DNA of 64,000 bases from Hydnum rufescens UP504 (GCA_014904985.1 MU129089.1:62001-126000); one strand, 5' to 3'; positions 15,357 to 28,665 are shown, counted from the first letter of the stretch. Notes: a model not told the origin generated them from the letters alone. Made by a program: numbers and translations.

Positions 15357-16850
15357 TCATTCATCCTTGTGGGTTTCCTTGCTTGTCTCCTTGCGGGCCT
15401 GACTCGGAGTGCCCCAAATCGATCTCTCCGCCTGCTCCAGCATCGGCTTGCCTCGCACGATTCTGAGCCAGAACCACTTCCGCAGGGTGTCGGCGGGCCA
15501 AAACATTCCCACGCGCTGCTGATATGCTGCGTACGCGGAGTACTTGGACGCGGAAATCTTCTCGGTGAAGGCGGTGGATGCGAGGAAGAGTAGGGAGAGG
15601 AGTATGGAGGGACTCAATACCGCGATGATGTCGACGGGGTTCGTCGCGAGATCGGGGGTTGTGAGAAATGGGAAGAGCGTCATGAGTAGCCAGACGAGCT
15701 CTGTGAATATATGAATAAAGATAGGACATGAGTTTGCTTTCAAGCTGGAGGGGCGGGGACCGCCATTTTCCAATAAAGAAACGAAGGAGAGATTGGGACG
15801 CACGTTCAAAGGCACAATTAGGGTGGCGAGAGTACGCCCAGAGGCCCTTGGCGAGGAAGCCTCTCTCTTTATCTGCTGGCGTGAATTGTAGGCGTGCGCC
15901 GATCCACTCGCGTTTCGAATCCAGAGTGCCCGTCTTCTTGAAGTTGTGATACGCTATGAAGAAGGGTGAAAAAAGGTTCGGAAGTTCAGGACCCGAGGGT
16001 ACTGTGTCGAAGAGCAGAGGTCAAACGGGCATTACGTACCCCACTGCTGATTATCTGCGACGAACTCGCCGCCGATGGCGAGGAGGATAAGAGATGAAAT
16101 TAGAGCGTCACCAGAGTGGAGGGGAGCTGGGTTCACAGAGGGCGAATAGGCAGGGAGCTATCGCATGGTACAAGCCCATTCAGTGAGTCCAAAAGACGTG
16201 CTTTTGATATACGGATGACATACCCCAAGCATAAAGAGGAGGAGGTTCTGGAATACCGCTGCAAACCTCGAGGTGAGAATGGGTCGATCTCGCAGGCTAC
16301 CAGCACTTGGCGCACCAATAAAGGCAAAATTGAACAGACTCATGAGCCAAGTGGGAACTTTGGCCCTAAACACGGCCCAGCGATAGTCTTCTTCCTTGAG
16401 AGAAAATAGTCCGCGTCGATTAGTGTTATAACTTAATCGGATGGACCAGAGAATCTGCGAAGCATCGTCCCATAGATATATTGCGGTCTGCAAGGAATTA
16501 ATATGTCGACGAATACCGACTCACCTGAAGTGCGGTCATGACCAATGCGCGAGGTTGAACGCCCTGCGCTTTCAGGTTCACTGGAACAGATTCGAAAAGC
16601 GGGAAGAACGTATATAGGGCCTGCTCATCGTCGAGATTCAGGTGAGACATGAGACCTAATGGGCATAGAATATACATATACTGACGGTGTAAAGGGTCGG
16701 GAGGATCGACCACGCTCGATCGACTTGAGAGACATTTCCGGACACTTCACCAGCCATAAATGTCCATGCGATGTTAAACGACAACAAGCCTGTGGATAAC
16801 CTCAACTGTGTTGGGAGGCCACGAATGATTCTTGGTTTGAAGGCGGACAT
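15357..16850 (-). CDS. DUF1295 / steroid-5-alpha-reductase-like membrane protein
   Basis: Starts at ATG 16850 with MSAFKPRIIRGLPTQLRLST, then a hydrophobic helix (GLLSFNIAWTFMAG) and VDRAWSILPTLYT. Later exons contain SIRLSYNTNRRGLFSLKEED followed by YRW and FRAKVPTW, the RLxYNxxRRG...EDYRW signature of DUF1295. Near 15960-15800 come NQQWAYHNFKKTG and EWIGARLQFTPADKERGFLA, then KGLWAYSRHPNF and several membrane helices. The C-terminus (PMLEQAERSIWGTPSQAR...ETHKDE) is hydrophilic, with the stop at 15357. The family comprises multi-pass ER membrane proteins related to steroid 5-alpha reductases and methyltransferases; the substrate is unknown. The very polar tail ends KDE, which is not a perfect retrieval signal. 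Confidence 0.82.
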
Positions 16851-17363
16851 GGTGGTTGGTTGGTAGCGGATAATGCCTTCACAGCCACACTCTGACGTCA
16901 GGCTGTGGCACTGTCGAGACATTTCGGCAGACACCGCGGAGGATTATGTGGCAGTGCGTGCCCAGAGTTCGTCAGTACGCTTAACGATTTGGGTCTGGAA
17001 AATCCCGGAAGGATATCAACTTCATTGTGGGGACGGACTTTCTTACAGGCATGGAAACCATGAAACATCAAGGAATTGCGACAACGACATAAACAGCCCA
17101 GGTGAAGGGGTCAAAAAACATGGGCAAGGCCCTCCATGGTTAGCGGGATTTGCCGTAATATTAAGTTCGTAGGACTCGGTCGGAGTTTATTCTCCATGTA
17201 GAACACTCCCAAGGGCGGGTAGAAATCGCCTCTCCTATTACCATGTTTTTTTTTTACGCACACGGCCTGTAAAGCCACGCCAGCATTTCTACAAATCAAG
17301 GGTTTGCTTGACTGGGAAGGCGGATTCCGGTAATCTCCGCAATTCTGTCAAGGCTAAAGGCTA

Positions 17364-20132
17364 ATGGCGATGGAGCAGAGCATCGCTCCTCGCCGAACCC
17401 CGTCGTCCTCACCCGAGCTCACAGTAAGCCTAGCGATAATTCATTGACTCGGTGCACATTTTCCTAAGCCATCACTGCTAGCTTCGTGCAGTCTTTTCGG
17501 GATTGTTGTTAGTGAGATTTCCTTGTATTGTGTGCGTGTGACATCTAATGCAAAGGTGTTTCCCAAAGAATTGGATGTCTTTTATGTTTTACCAACTTAT
17601 ACTTCGGACTCCAGACTGGTGCAGAGCCCTTCTACGTGTCATCCTGTTCAGCCCGGCTGATTATCTGAGTCTCGCTGTTAGGATGGATTAGCATGTTTGT
17701 CGAATCGTCTTGATTTACGCGCATCCTTCCTAAGATGCATTTAGGATGTCCCTTCAATCCGCCCTTTTAGGCTACTTACTCTCTCTAATTTTCTTCAAAT
17801 CGCCCATGTCTCCCCAAGAGAATGTCGTGCTTCAGACAACCGCCGTCGCAACTGGAACGATGCCCCTAGCTGCTGGTTTTGTAGGAATTATTCCGGCTCT
17901 TTCTCTTCTTAACCGAGAGCGAGATGGCGTAGATCCCATCAGAGTCGGGTGGATTGCCGGTGTAGGATGGTCATGTGCAGTGGCCTTCTTTGGGTGAACT
18001 TCGTGGTTTATTTCCCCATAATATGCATTTCTGAAAGATGAAACCCTTTAGGGTAGTGCTTGCGTCTCCTCTCCGAAAACAAGTGGTAAGATCCAATCGA
18101 AAATTATGGAGACTGATTTGTACACTATTAATTATCATCACGTCACAGATCATAAAAGAGAAACTTGTGTTTCCAAGTGGGACTGCGACCGCGCAGTTGA
18201 TATCCGTCCTTCATCGAATACCACCTCCCACAACCACATCGGTTGCCGTACGCTCGTCCAACATCACTCAGAGACGTAGATATTACGAACCTCTCTCTGC
18301 AGACGATGTCATACCTGACCAGAGTGAGAATGCCGGTTCCTCACCTGAATTACGCTCAGGCCTCGAACAAGAGCGTAATGAGCTAGTGCAAGCCGGCTGG
18401 AGATCATTAGGGTGGAGCTTTGCTACTTCCGGAACCATGACGGTCAGGAACAAAATGACTCTTGGGTGAATCCAGCCTCTGGGAATGCGTACTGACATCA
18501 ACTTATGGCAGCTGGCTGCATATTTCTTTCCACTGTTAAACGCAATTCCATTATTCGGGACTCATCTTGCTCAGAACTGGCTCTGGGTGTTTTCGCCCAG
18601 TCTATCGTATGTTGGACAAGGTACGAAGAGCACCGGTTCTATAATCCTCTTACCTTTTGCCATCATGTACAACAGGTATCATCATGGGATTTTCTACGAC
18701 CCTAAGCATGAATCTTGTACGTACCCTCCGCATATTCAAGATATGTGGAGGTCGCGCTGAGGATCCACTGTGATCTAGGGCATGATCGTCGGATGGGGCA
18801 TCTTATCGCCCGTCGCAAAACACAGTGGATGGGCACCCGGCCCAGTTTGTCAGTAACAATTGCTCTATATTAGTGCATTTGAGACGCTGCAGAGTTAATT
18901 TGTTTCTTTCCCAGCGTCGACAACTGATGGGGCTCGTGGCTGGATTCTCTGGGTGGCGTTGGCTGTCATGATGGCCGAGAGCTTCATCTCGCTCGTCCCC
19001 GTTGCAGCCGATCTGTTTCGTTCCTTGCGACGACCCAAATCCCCTGCCTTCACCACTCTTGGTCAGCAAGAATTCGGCAATGAGGACGAGGATCCTGAGA
19101 CCCCAGATAGATTGGTGCCACTGAAATGGATAACGTGGGGCGCAGGGGCGAGTATCTCCATCGGGACCATCCTCGTTTGGATAGTGTTTGGCCATGAAGG
19201 AATCAAACCTTGGGCGACTGTCATTGGATTCCTTCTTGGAGCATTATTATCTCTCCTTGGGTACTTTGATTCCTTGTTGTTATCGCATTTAATATTCCCT
19301 GACCGTAGTCCGTAACCTGTCTTCCTTCCCTTAGGGTCCGTGCATTGGGCGAAACTGATCTTAATCCTGTATCTGGCGTGGGGAAGATCAGTCAGCTCTT
19401 CTTTGCCCTGATACAGCCCCGGAATGTCGTGGCCAACATTATTGCGGGAGGAGTCGCAGAAGCTGGCGCTCAACAGTTCAGCCTCTCTCGTTACATATCT
19501 GCTAGTAGCCGTTCACTAATGCGACCGACCCATGCGCAGAGCCGGCGACCTGATGCAGGACATAAAAACAGGTCATCTCCTGGGTGCCTCGCCGAGAGCT
19601 CAATTTCAGGGCCAGCTAGTAGGTTCGGCAGTTAGTATATTCGTCACGGTTACCGCGTACTCCTTGTACACCCGCGCGTACCCTATTCCCGGTCCAAGCT
19701 TCCCAGCACCTACGGCATACGTGTGGCTGAGCTTGGCCCGCCTCTTGCGTGATGGATCTCTCCCACCTAAATGTGGGGAATTCATGGTCCTTGGCGGTGC
19801 ACTGGCTGCCGTCGTAGCCGTCCTCAAGATCCGTGCCACTTCTCGTGGAGTATGGTATGCCAAGTGGATACCCTCAGGTGTCGCATTTGCCATTGGATTC
19901 CTCAACTACGCCGAGTTTCTCCATCGCGCGACTGATCGGAGGTCTCATTGAGTATGTATACAATCAGAGGAGGAGAGACAAAGACGACCAAAGCATCAGG
20001 CTAGTCATCGTTGCCAGCGGCTTTGTACTCGGAGAGGGTGTCGTGAGCATAGTCGGGCTGTTGCTCAGGACGCTTGGTATCGGAGCCGCAAGCTGTTGGG
20101 GATGTCTTCCACACATCTGTTCATGCACATAA
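17364..20132 (+). CDS. OPT-family oligopeptide transporter
   Basis: Begins MAMEQSIAPRRTPSSSPEL (17364) with a donor right after LT, then a run of tiny exons: LRAVFSGLLL, CFTNLYFGLQTG, WISM, and MSLQSALLGYLLSLIFF from 17746. Family hallmarks follow: SPQENVVLQTTAVATGTMPL, GFVGIIPAL, KLVFPSGTATAQLI, a cytosolic acidic loop (18240-18380), several helices, DLMQDIKTGHLLGASPRAQF, VYVWLSLARLL-like and GVWYAKWIPSGVAFAIGFLN, then the final helices SIRLVIVASGFVLGEG. Stop TAA 20130-20132. This is a proton-coupled transporter of oligopeptides or metal chelates in the plasma or vacuolar membrane, in the YGL114W-like branch judging by the PQENVV and FPSGTATAQLI motifs. No lesion was seen. Confidence 0.9.
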
Positions 20133-20233
20133 CATAGTTGCATGAAATCTAGATGCCAGGGTGATGCTTTTATTATGAAGTGGGATAAAAATATGCGTGA
20201 GATGTATGACAGCAGCCGAACTCTCTGTCGCGG

Positions 20234-23200
20234 CTAGCTTTGTCGTGCCCTTTTCTCTGGCGGTTGATAAGGCTGTGTCAGTTTTCCCATCCCAAGTCGC
20301 TTCCTCCCCCTATTTGGCGGCGGGGCAGAGACACCTGACGCGCTGCCGGTCTTCGAGGGCGCGAGAATGCCACCCAAGTTGGTGCTGGAGCCAGCTGCTA
20401 CGACGATGGATGCCCGTGGAGTCGCGTCCTTCATTTTAGTTGAAGCTGTTTGCTGCGGAGCTCCTTGAATTCTAGATAGTGTTGACGCTGATGGCACGTC
20501 ATGCGCCCGGCCGATTGGTGCGAGCGGTGGCTTAGTAGGTGCCTTCGAGGTGATTGCTTTTGGGGCTTGTTTCAAGGTGCCATCAAGAAATGGGCCTCAG
20601 CCCGTGAGCGTGAGGGACTCAATGGCAGGGGTTTGTTGGTCTGAGGTGCAGTCACTTCCGTGACTGTTGTGGTAGTGACCACACCTCTCATTTCCTCCCA
20701 CATTCCGTATGATTCTGCAGCAGATTGCTTTCTGGACGAGGGACCAGCCACAGACACGAGATTTACCGGAGGTGTCCGATCGACCATCTGGTGCACCCCA
20801 AAGCTTAACGCAGACGAAGGATGTGAGAGTCCGCCTAGGATTTTGGGTATACGGGAAACAGGATTGAATGATCCGAAGGGTGTGTGGTCAAGTGGGTTAG
20901 AATGGACTGGAGCCCTCATCTGTAGCTCTGAAGATGCAGGAAGGGCCAATCGAGAAGAGATGGGCACTGGGGCGTGGCGCATTGAATTAGATGAATCGAG
21001 GCCATCCGCAGGAGATATTGAGGGGCCGAGAGAATAATGTGGATGCGTTTCGTGGCTGGCAAAATGGAAAATCTCAACTAAGGAACGTGGAAGAACGAGC
21101 CATCAACTCACAACTCTGCAACAAGTCTCTGCACTTCTTGCGAATCTGGCATAGGCCGCTGAAGAATCTTGAAGATGAGGCTCGTGTCTCCCTCCGGCAA
21201 AACCGGGAGACTAGCAGTGACGAGAGCCTAGGGGCGCATTAAACAGGAATCTCAATTGGGTGAATTCAGGCACGTGTGTGAGGTGCACAGACCTGCTCAG
21301 ACGCTCTAATTGCACTGGAAATAAATGGTGACAGATCTTTCCTCGAAGTAAACGCTATCTCATGGAAGTTAAGTAGAGCTATGGCAGGAAGTACGTGGCT
21401 GAGCTTGCCTTCCGTGCATCTTGTCTGACAGTGAGTCAGATATAACAAACCTTGAGCTCGGGTACATGCAACATATAAGAGTCGTCTAGGAGTCGGTGAC
21501 AATTGATCTCTGCATCTTTCTCAAAGGGGACATTATCTGCACACCTTTCTTCATCATGATCCTCGGACCTTGCAAATGGAAACGCCCCTCCCTCAACTTA
21601 AACAACAGGTAATTGAGTCAAGGCCATCGTACGCCCCTGAAACATACCAGAAGGACGAATACGACCGGCCATTCGAGGCCTTTAGCCGCATGGCATGTCG
21701 ATATGATGACTTTCTGCAGAACAAAGGGGGGATGTGGTTATCAGAGTTACCCCATGAAGCACAAAACCTCGCCACACACAGGTTTGTTCGCTTCTTCTTC
21801 AGCGGTCTGGGTATCTGTAGATAGCATGGAAGATTCCAGAAAGTGGCGCAAAGGGGTTATGTTGCCCCTGTTCAATTCAGCAGGCTAAGCGATCAGAAAG
21901 TGAAGCAGGACCATGGGGTGCATACCTGTTGCCATCATCCCCTGGAACGCCTTTCGTCGGATTCTTCTGCATCGTATCTTCTTCAGAACCGGATTCGATA
22001 TCAATAATGGCCCCCCGTTTCCCCTTGCGGTTCTTCCTCATGTGCCTGGGACTGGGCCTACATTCAACTCCGCATCGGTGGCCGGAGGCGATTCGTCGTC
22101 TTCAGTATAGCTTGGGGGCTCCATCTGGGAGGCGAACGTGATCAGTTCGCGGACATTCTCCCATCTCGTCTCCCAGTCAGGTTGTGTGCTTTTGAGATGC
22201 TCTTGGTATTCTATGAGCTCCAGGAGATTTCGAATGAGTTCATCCGCGTATTCCCCCTATTGAAAATGTCGGGTGGGTTTGACAGGAAAACATGCACCGA
22301 TGTGTGGATTGGTTCTTGATCAAGCAGCATTCGTAGGGACGCAAGGAAATCACTGACCTTTTTCGCTTGTTTACGGAGTTCAAGGATGACCTTTACAAAT
22401 GGGGCAACCTTTCTCCTGAGAGGTGGTTTAGTATCAGGAATGTCGTCGGAAACGATGCCTTCAACCATGGCCATGGGAGAAATCCCATTTTTCTTGGCCT
22501 GTGCGACAAGCTCTTCTATAGACTATTATAAAAAATTGGTCACAACGCTCCTGGACTAAGCAATAGATATGATATGAATACCTTGTTGCCGATTCCACGT
22601 TTGGGAATGTTCACCACACGAACGAATGCAGGTGTGAATGTCGGATTATCGACTACTTGTAGATATGCCAACAGATCTTTGACCTAGGGCGCACATTCCA
22701 TCAATCATTAAGTATTACGACACACTAAAAGCCAGGATGTAAAGGAAGTGCAACGCGCACCTCCAGTCGCTCAAAGAACTTTTTCCCACCGAGAAAACGA
22801 TGAGGAATGCCCTCGCGCTGGAAAGCCGTTTCGATTGTACGGGAGAGCGCATTATATCGCACTACACGCGCCAACATTCACATGGGAAGATTCTGCCTCA
22901 ATAATATACGGGAGGAGACACGATGTGACCACTCACATAGGACGACAAAATCGCCATAACCGAAAGACCCTCCGCTATACGCGACGAGCCGCCTTATTTC
23001 CTTTGCCAAGAAGATTCCTTCGGCACGTTCGTCTTCGCATTTGTTCAGAATGGGTAGTGGACCATTACCATGTGATGTATACAGCGTTTTTGGAATCCGT
23101 TTCTTGTCTGGAGGCTCAGATATAACGTGATATTGTTCACGAGGAAGAGGACAAAGTGCATCAGTCAGTTGATTTTTTCTTTTAAAAAAAACGAGGCGAC

Positions 23201-24764
23201 AGTACACCTTCCGAAATAATAGCTAGGCACACACGAAGAATACCGGCTGTTGAGCGATAGTTTTCTTCAAGGAAAATTTGCACCGTTGTAGGTAGACCTG
23301 CGTCAAATGAAGAGGACAAAGGTTTCGTCTGTAAGTGCTAAGATTGAGGATGTGAGCATGGTTTACGTGTTTTCATCTTTTGTAAATTTTCAACATCTTT
23401 GGGCAAAAACAGGTCGAGAAGCACGTCAACTTGATCAACTTGAGGCATGCAGTGTAACCTTCCAGAGACAACGCACCCGCGGATCGCCATCCATAAACTA
23501 ACGAGTACGATTGAAATGCAATCCGAAAGGAATAAAAGTGAATACGGACATACTAGACTGATCTGGATCCCCAACAATGCTAATGCACTTGTTAGCAGAT
23601 GCCAATAACTCCATGAGCTCGAACTGAATGGCATTCGTGTCCTGGCTGCAAAGGAGCATAGTAGGTCAGCCAATAAAGCTTTATCCTTTCTGGCCAGCCT
23701 AGAGATTCGAAAGTAGAAGGTGTACACATACAACTCATCAACAAGGACGTGTCTAGTATTCTTCACAATATTCGGATCCGTCTTTAATAGCTGAACACCG
23801 AAGATCAGTAGGTCATCGAAATCCAAAGAATTGGTGCTCTTGAGTTCCTTCGCGTATTCTTCATATACTTCCGCTATTATTCGACTATTTTCGGATATCG
23901 CATTGAGTGCGAAGTTATGTCCAGTACCAACAGCCGCCAGCTTAGCCTGAGAAGGTGTGATCCCTTTCGCTTTGAAGTGAGAGATCTCAGAGAGTACTTG
24001 GGCCGGTTTGAGGGTAAGTGGCACATCACGGACAACAGCCAAATGAGGCTTTAGTAGATCCTTGATTATCCGTTTACTGCGTGACAGTGTAATGAAGGTG
24101 AGATATAATAGTGTCCCCCTGTTCCTGTTACGAGGGTGAGCGTACCTCTCGTCCGCGTCACAGATTGAAAAATTTGCATTAAGATATATCCGCGTGCCAT
24201 ATATACGTAGTAATCTGATAGAGCGTGAGGTCGGGGCGTGCGATATGACTTGATCCTGGGACTCACTTGGCGCAGATAGCATGGAACGTGCCTTTTGATT
24301 TCGTGCGGAAGAAGCTCAGGACTATAATATTTGGACAGCAGAGATAATATCTAACCCATAACGAGGGACATAGTGCGCTCAGGGCCGATAAGCTTCTTCA
24401 GTCGTTCCCTCATTTCGTTCGCAGCCTTGTTAGTGAAGGTGACGGCACAGATGTCTTCGGGAGATATGGAATAATGGTCTACAAGATGAGCCACTCGGCA
24501 AGTGAGAACACGCGTTTTCCCTATATACAGACACGCGGGTCAAAAAAAAAAAAGCCATTGGCAGCTCTACAGATTAGGCATACCACTTCCCGGACCTGCA
24601 AGAATCTGTAGAGGAACGGAAGGATCGTGTGTAACTGCTACATGGGGATAAAACGCGTCCTAAGCGACGCGGTTGATTGTCCTCCATCCTAGCTCCGAGG
24701 ATATCGCCTTACCCTGGTGTTGGGCAGGATTCAAAGAGCGAAGATATTCTGCGGTTCCTTGCAT
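20234..24764 (-). CDS. SRS2: Srs2-like UvrD/Rep superfamily 1 DNA helicase
   Basis: The start ATG at 24764 gives MQGTAEYLRSLNPAQHQ (Q motif). An intron follows, then AVTHDPSVPLQILAGPGSG, with the Walker A GPGSGKT interrupted by an intron, and KTRVLTCRVAHLV. Next come ICAVTFTNKAANEMR (motif Ia), NSLDFDDLLIFG, HVLVDE (motif II; the canonical DEFQD segment is split by an intron), CISIVGDPDQS (motif III), the LEENYRST region (motif IV), KVRDLLAYL-like and RVVNIPKRGIGNKSIEE. ISTCHAAKGLEWPVV (motif V) is near 21570 and RRLLYVACTRAQ (motif VI) near 21480. The long C-terminal tail ends GRKRLGMGKLTQPYQPP, typical of fungal Srs2. This anti-recombinase removes Rad51 filaments and unwinds DNA 3'-5' in repair. 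The gene appears intact. Confidence 0.9.
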
Positions 24765-24895
24765 AATTCAAGACCCAACGCTCTCCAGAACGACAGAGGG
24801 ATTAGGCACGCGAAATCACTGAGGACAGATGTCTGAGACGCAAACAAACCAATACAGCCAATTGCTCTTCGGCAATCTCCGACTTTCTCACTACA

Positions 24896-25747
24896 GCAGC
24901 ATGGCGATGTACGCGCTCTTCTCAAAGCAAAAAGGACCGAGCGCGGGACTGTCGCGAAACCCTCCCGGGCCTCTGCGGCTCGTGTGCCCAAAGAAGGGGT
25001 TGGCGGACAGACGGGGACGATAGGCGGAAAAAGCGAAAGTTTGCTGACGACGCTGCCCAGGACGCGTCCATCCCTGGCGTTTCTACTGGCGCAGAGTCCC
25101 TGATTGAGGGCGATAAACGGCGGAAGTTGGATAGCGATAGCATTGACAATCAAAGTCGTAGTGGGCAAGAAACAGGATTTCCTGCAGATTTCTTTTCCGA
25201 TCCGTCCCGAGCGCCTGCTCCGGCATCTCCATCCTCTGACGAAGATGATAACGACGAACGTGCCGCACTAAGTCCTTCACAACCACGACCATCACCTAAA
25301 TCCATAATTCGATGCTGAATTTGAGGCATTTCAACGCACCATATCCTCGGTTACACAGCGTGCATTGCGTCCCCCAGATCAAGAAGCATTTGCACGAGCT
25401 ACGGTCACCGCCGAGCCCGAACTGCTTACAGACATTCCTCCGGATTTCCCTCCTCCGTCCTGGATCGGGAGCGCCCCGACGCAGTGGAAGAAAACCTTGG
25501 GCCAACTTCTCATAACGGGGGCGCGGAGGCTGACGCAGCAGACGTTCAGGAGTCCGAAGGGGACAAATTCAAAAGAAAGGAACGGGAAGAACGGGAATTA
25601 ATCATGGATCGGCTATTAGACGAGGAGAGGGCACAGGAGGAAGCTGATGCCAAAGTAGCTTCTTTGAAAGCACGCTTGGAGCTCCTGAAGAAGAAACGAG
25701 TGGAGGCCCGCGCCACCAAACAGCCCAAAACCAGCCCCGTCGTGTGA
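24896..25747 (+). CDS. ZNF830 (CCDC16)-like protein, N-terminus damaged or unusual
   Basis: The C-terminal two thirds is clear: RRKKRKFADDAAQDAS, GFPADFFSDPSRAPAPASPS followed by an acidic stretch, an intron near 25290, DAEFEAFQRTISSVTQRAL, AEPELLTDIPPDFPPPSW, a second intron near 25500, and a long charged coiled coil (FKRKEREERELIMDRLLDEE, then AQEEADAKVASLKARLELLK), stop TGA 25745-25747. This matches fungal ZNF830-type splicing-associated nuclear proteins. The usual N-terminal DVRALLKAKR is present at about 24905, but out of frame by one base from the adjacent ATGGCGATG, and the C2H2-type zinc finger normally following was not found. The gene is therefore truncated, frameshifted or unusually spliced. 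Confidence 0.6.
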
Positions 25748-25789
25748 CGCCAGGGCGGCAAGTGCCCTGCACCGATTGTCCCTTACATT

Positions 25790-28665
25790 CCAAGGCCGAT
25801 GAAGTCTATTGTCGAACAGCATCCTAGCGACACTAGCCTATTCGATATATCGAAACCGTGGCGACTCGTCTCCCATTTCATCGATCTCTTCCTCTGTCAT
25901 TTCCGCTATCTTCTCGTCCTCGTCCCACGGGCCCTAGCCTTGTTTGCCTGCATGTACGAATACTAATCCCGGTAGGAGGGGTTTTCAGCTTGATCCCGAT
26001 GATTGAAAGCACCGCAAACCTCACCCAAAGGATGCCGTATATCGTCGTCGCAGTTCGCTACCATTGCAAGGGATACGGCGTGCCCTTTAATAAACCTCAT
26101 CATGGCGGATCATTAAGTGTGCACGACTGCGGATAGGTACCTCCCATACCTTGGGGCTTTGTGTACAAGAACGGCACCATGACTCCCTACGCACACCCGG
26201 CACAGAGTAAATAACCAATGGGTCAAATCGCTCGCGCCAGACGATAGAAAACACAAATAAACAGAGACCATTACGCACCGAGCTGTTCCCAACAGTTAAT
26301 TGAAGACCGTTCCCTGCAGCCCGCTTTCCGTACCTCGGGGTATTCGTCGGTAACCAGCTAAGGGGGAGCCCGACGAAGCCCAAAGGCGACGAGGAAGCAT
26401 CCGAAATATTGGACGCCGGGTGTGTCACTGCCAAGAAGAATGATATAACCAATAATTACAATGCTTCCAAAAACTATCTAAATTTTTGCATAATTAAAAG
26501 CGGTGTAAGGGTTTCAAGGAGTACAGGAGTACATGAGGGGGGATCCGGGAATTCAACTCACGCAAAATGGTCCTCTTCGCTGGGTCCTGTCTGCCAAATA
26601 CGCAACGGTAAGAAACGAGAGGGCGCCCTAAGAGAATAAGTCAGTCCAGATCCTTCGGCACTTTAAATTCGCTTACAAGGAAATAGCACGGAATAGTCAA
26701 CTGGAAATGCAGCGCGAATGAGTCAGGAACTATATCGAGCACATATATCCTGACTAGGAGACAACTCACCACTTGGGTGACAGGTGTACTCCAATGTCCA
26801 ATGTGTTGGATAATAGTGGGCAAAAAAATACTAAACCCATAGAGCTATGCATACCATGCGGGAGTGAGCCGAACGATTGGCGAGGAAAAAAAAGAGAAAA
26901 AGGTAACCATCGTGTCCACGCCAAATTGCGCAATCGCAAAAGCGATCATCCGCCAATCTAAAAAGGTCTTTCTGACATCTTCCCAATGGAACTTCTGCGC
27001 GTTTGTGCTTTCGCCTTGTTCGCGGAGCCTACGGAGACGCAGAATTCACGTTCAGGAGGAGTAAGATATGTAGCCTTGGAGGGATTATCCGCAAGGAAAA
27101 AAAATGTCGCGATTCCCAGGACGAATGTGGGGATGCCTTCAAGGATCATTATCCAGCGCCACCTAATTAAGGATAAAGGGGCGTGAGGCTAAAAGAGGAT
27201 GGAGGAGGGGGAGAAGGCCTACCCCCTCATTCCATGAGTGCCGTCGAGATGGCCTATTCCGTATGCCAGGAGACCCTGGAAAGTACAGTGAGACAGTAAG
27301 GATACATCGCACAAATCTAGGAAGAGACATGCTCCACAAGCGCCGGCGAGGGCCGCCGAAACGAATAAGTATCCTATTCGGAGCGCGAGCTGCTGCCTAG
27401 TATAAACTGAGAAACGGAAAGCTGTCAATAGAACATCACGAGTTCGGTTCCTGACACCTACAGAACGTAAGGTACACCGCAAGGCCCGGGCTGATAAACA
27501 AATAAGTACAATTAATGAGATGCGATGCGATGCAATGGGTAAATTAATAAAGTAAACAAGAGGGACTAGTGCTGGAAGAATTCGTACAATAGGCCTGCCT
27601 CGAATATCCCCAAGAGGATGCGGCACACGATGAGTTGGTGGTAAGTCTGTACCAGACCAGTCAGGCTAGCCACGATGGACCATAGTACGGCTAGAGAGGC
27701 GACTGGATTGATGGATATAATTCGGATGCTCAGAGCATGGCGAAAAAAACGTGTCAGGAAATGTAACACACTATAGCGCGATGCGGTGAATTTTTTCAGC
27801 ACCAAATTCGAGGGCAACTCGAACAACTGTAGTTCGGAAATACGTCTATTTGTTGAATCTTCGATTTTGGCACGGTTGAAAGCCTACCAAATAGGTGACG
27901 AAGAAAACAGAGACAGCCTAGATATCACGTAAGTGAGATGCGGGGACAGAAGAAGAGGAGGAAGCACCGACCACTTGGTAGCGATTCTTGATGAGATCAA
28001 GATCTTTTTCGAGACCGTATAAACGAGCATTGCTGTTCGGCGCTCGTTCAGAGCACCAACACACGTGATTTCTCACGGTTTTTTCTCACCCAATATTGAC
28101 TCTGTCAAGGAAAGACACGAGGTAGAGGAGCATCACGATTGGGATGATATGCCAGTCCAACTGAAACTACAGGTCAGCCAGCGCACTCTCAAATGGACCA
28201 CAGAACGGGACCTTTCGAATAATTGCCGCCTCGAAAGCATCATCATATGGCCAATCGAGATCCCCTTTGAGCTGGGGGAATTTTCCTGTGTTCGTCCTAG
28301 TTGCCTCGATGCTCATGGCCGTGGCAGACACTGGAGATTGCTTCTCGTCGTCACTCCTGGAGTCACGAAGAGTGGTCGTCAACCTGGTAGTCATGGCTGT
28401 GACAGTGGTCCTGGACCGATTGGCCGATCTTCTTCTATACTTATCCGGTCGGAGCTATTTGCCGATATCGAGAGATGGGACATTATCCCACAAGAATTGA
28501 TTCTCTCGTGTGATACGGACTTCCTAATGCACCCAAGCGATTGAGGCGTCTGGGAATATTAGCCTCTAAGTTTTTGAAGTCGAATCGGGCTTATGCGCCA
28601 TTTAACAACGTTTCATTCGTGTATGTATCCAGCCATTATGGGGAGTAGGAGGAATTCTGGTTGGT
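25790..28665. repeat. segmental duplication, left unit
   Basis: Shares long near-identical stretches with 29380-33330 in the same orientation. At the left end, 25800-25900 matches 29392-29490 (both contain CTATTCGATATATCGAAACC). The coding exons match throughout. At the right end, 28420-28625 matches 33040-33290 (both with CGATATCGAGAGA and CACCCAAGCGAT-type blocks). The unit covers the whole MFS gene plus its upstream region. Confidence 0.8.
25838..28394 (-). pseudogene. DAL5-type MFS transporter, copy 1, frameshifted
   Basis: Left copy of a tandem pair of anion:cation symporter (allantoate/nicotinate permease type) genes. Visible in order: acidic N-terminus, DWHIIPIVMLLYLVSFLDRV with NIG, NARLYGLEKDLDLI, LFELPSNLVLKKF, VCRILLGIFEAGL, RQQLALRIGYLFVSAALAGA, GLLAYGIGHLDG, RWIMILEGIPTFVLG, TFFFLADNPSKATYL, then TIPCYFLG and ADRTQRRGPF. 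The C-terminus EEIDEMGDESPRFRYIE ends TAG 25838-25840. In the exon after LTPPERE the sequence reads GAATTCTG where copy 2 has GAATTTCTG. That one-base deletion (about 27045) shifts the frame inside the central cytosolic loop. Splice-site rescue was not found, so a pseudogene is the simplest reading. Confidence 0.75.
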
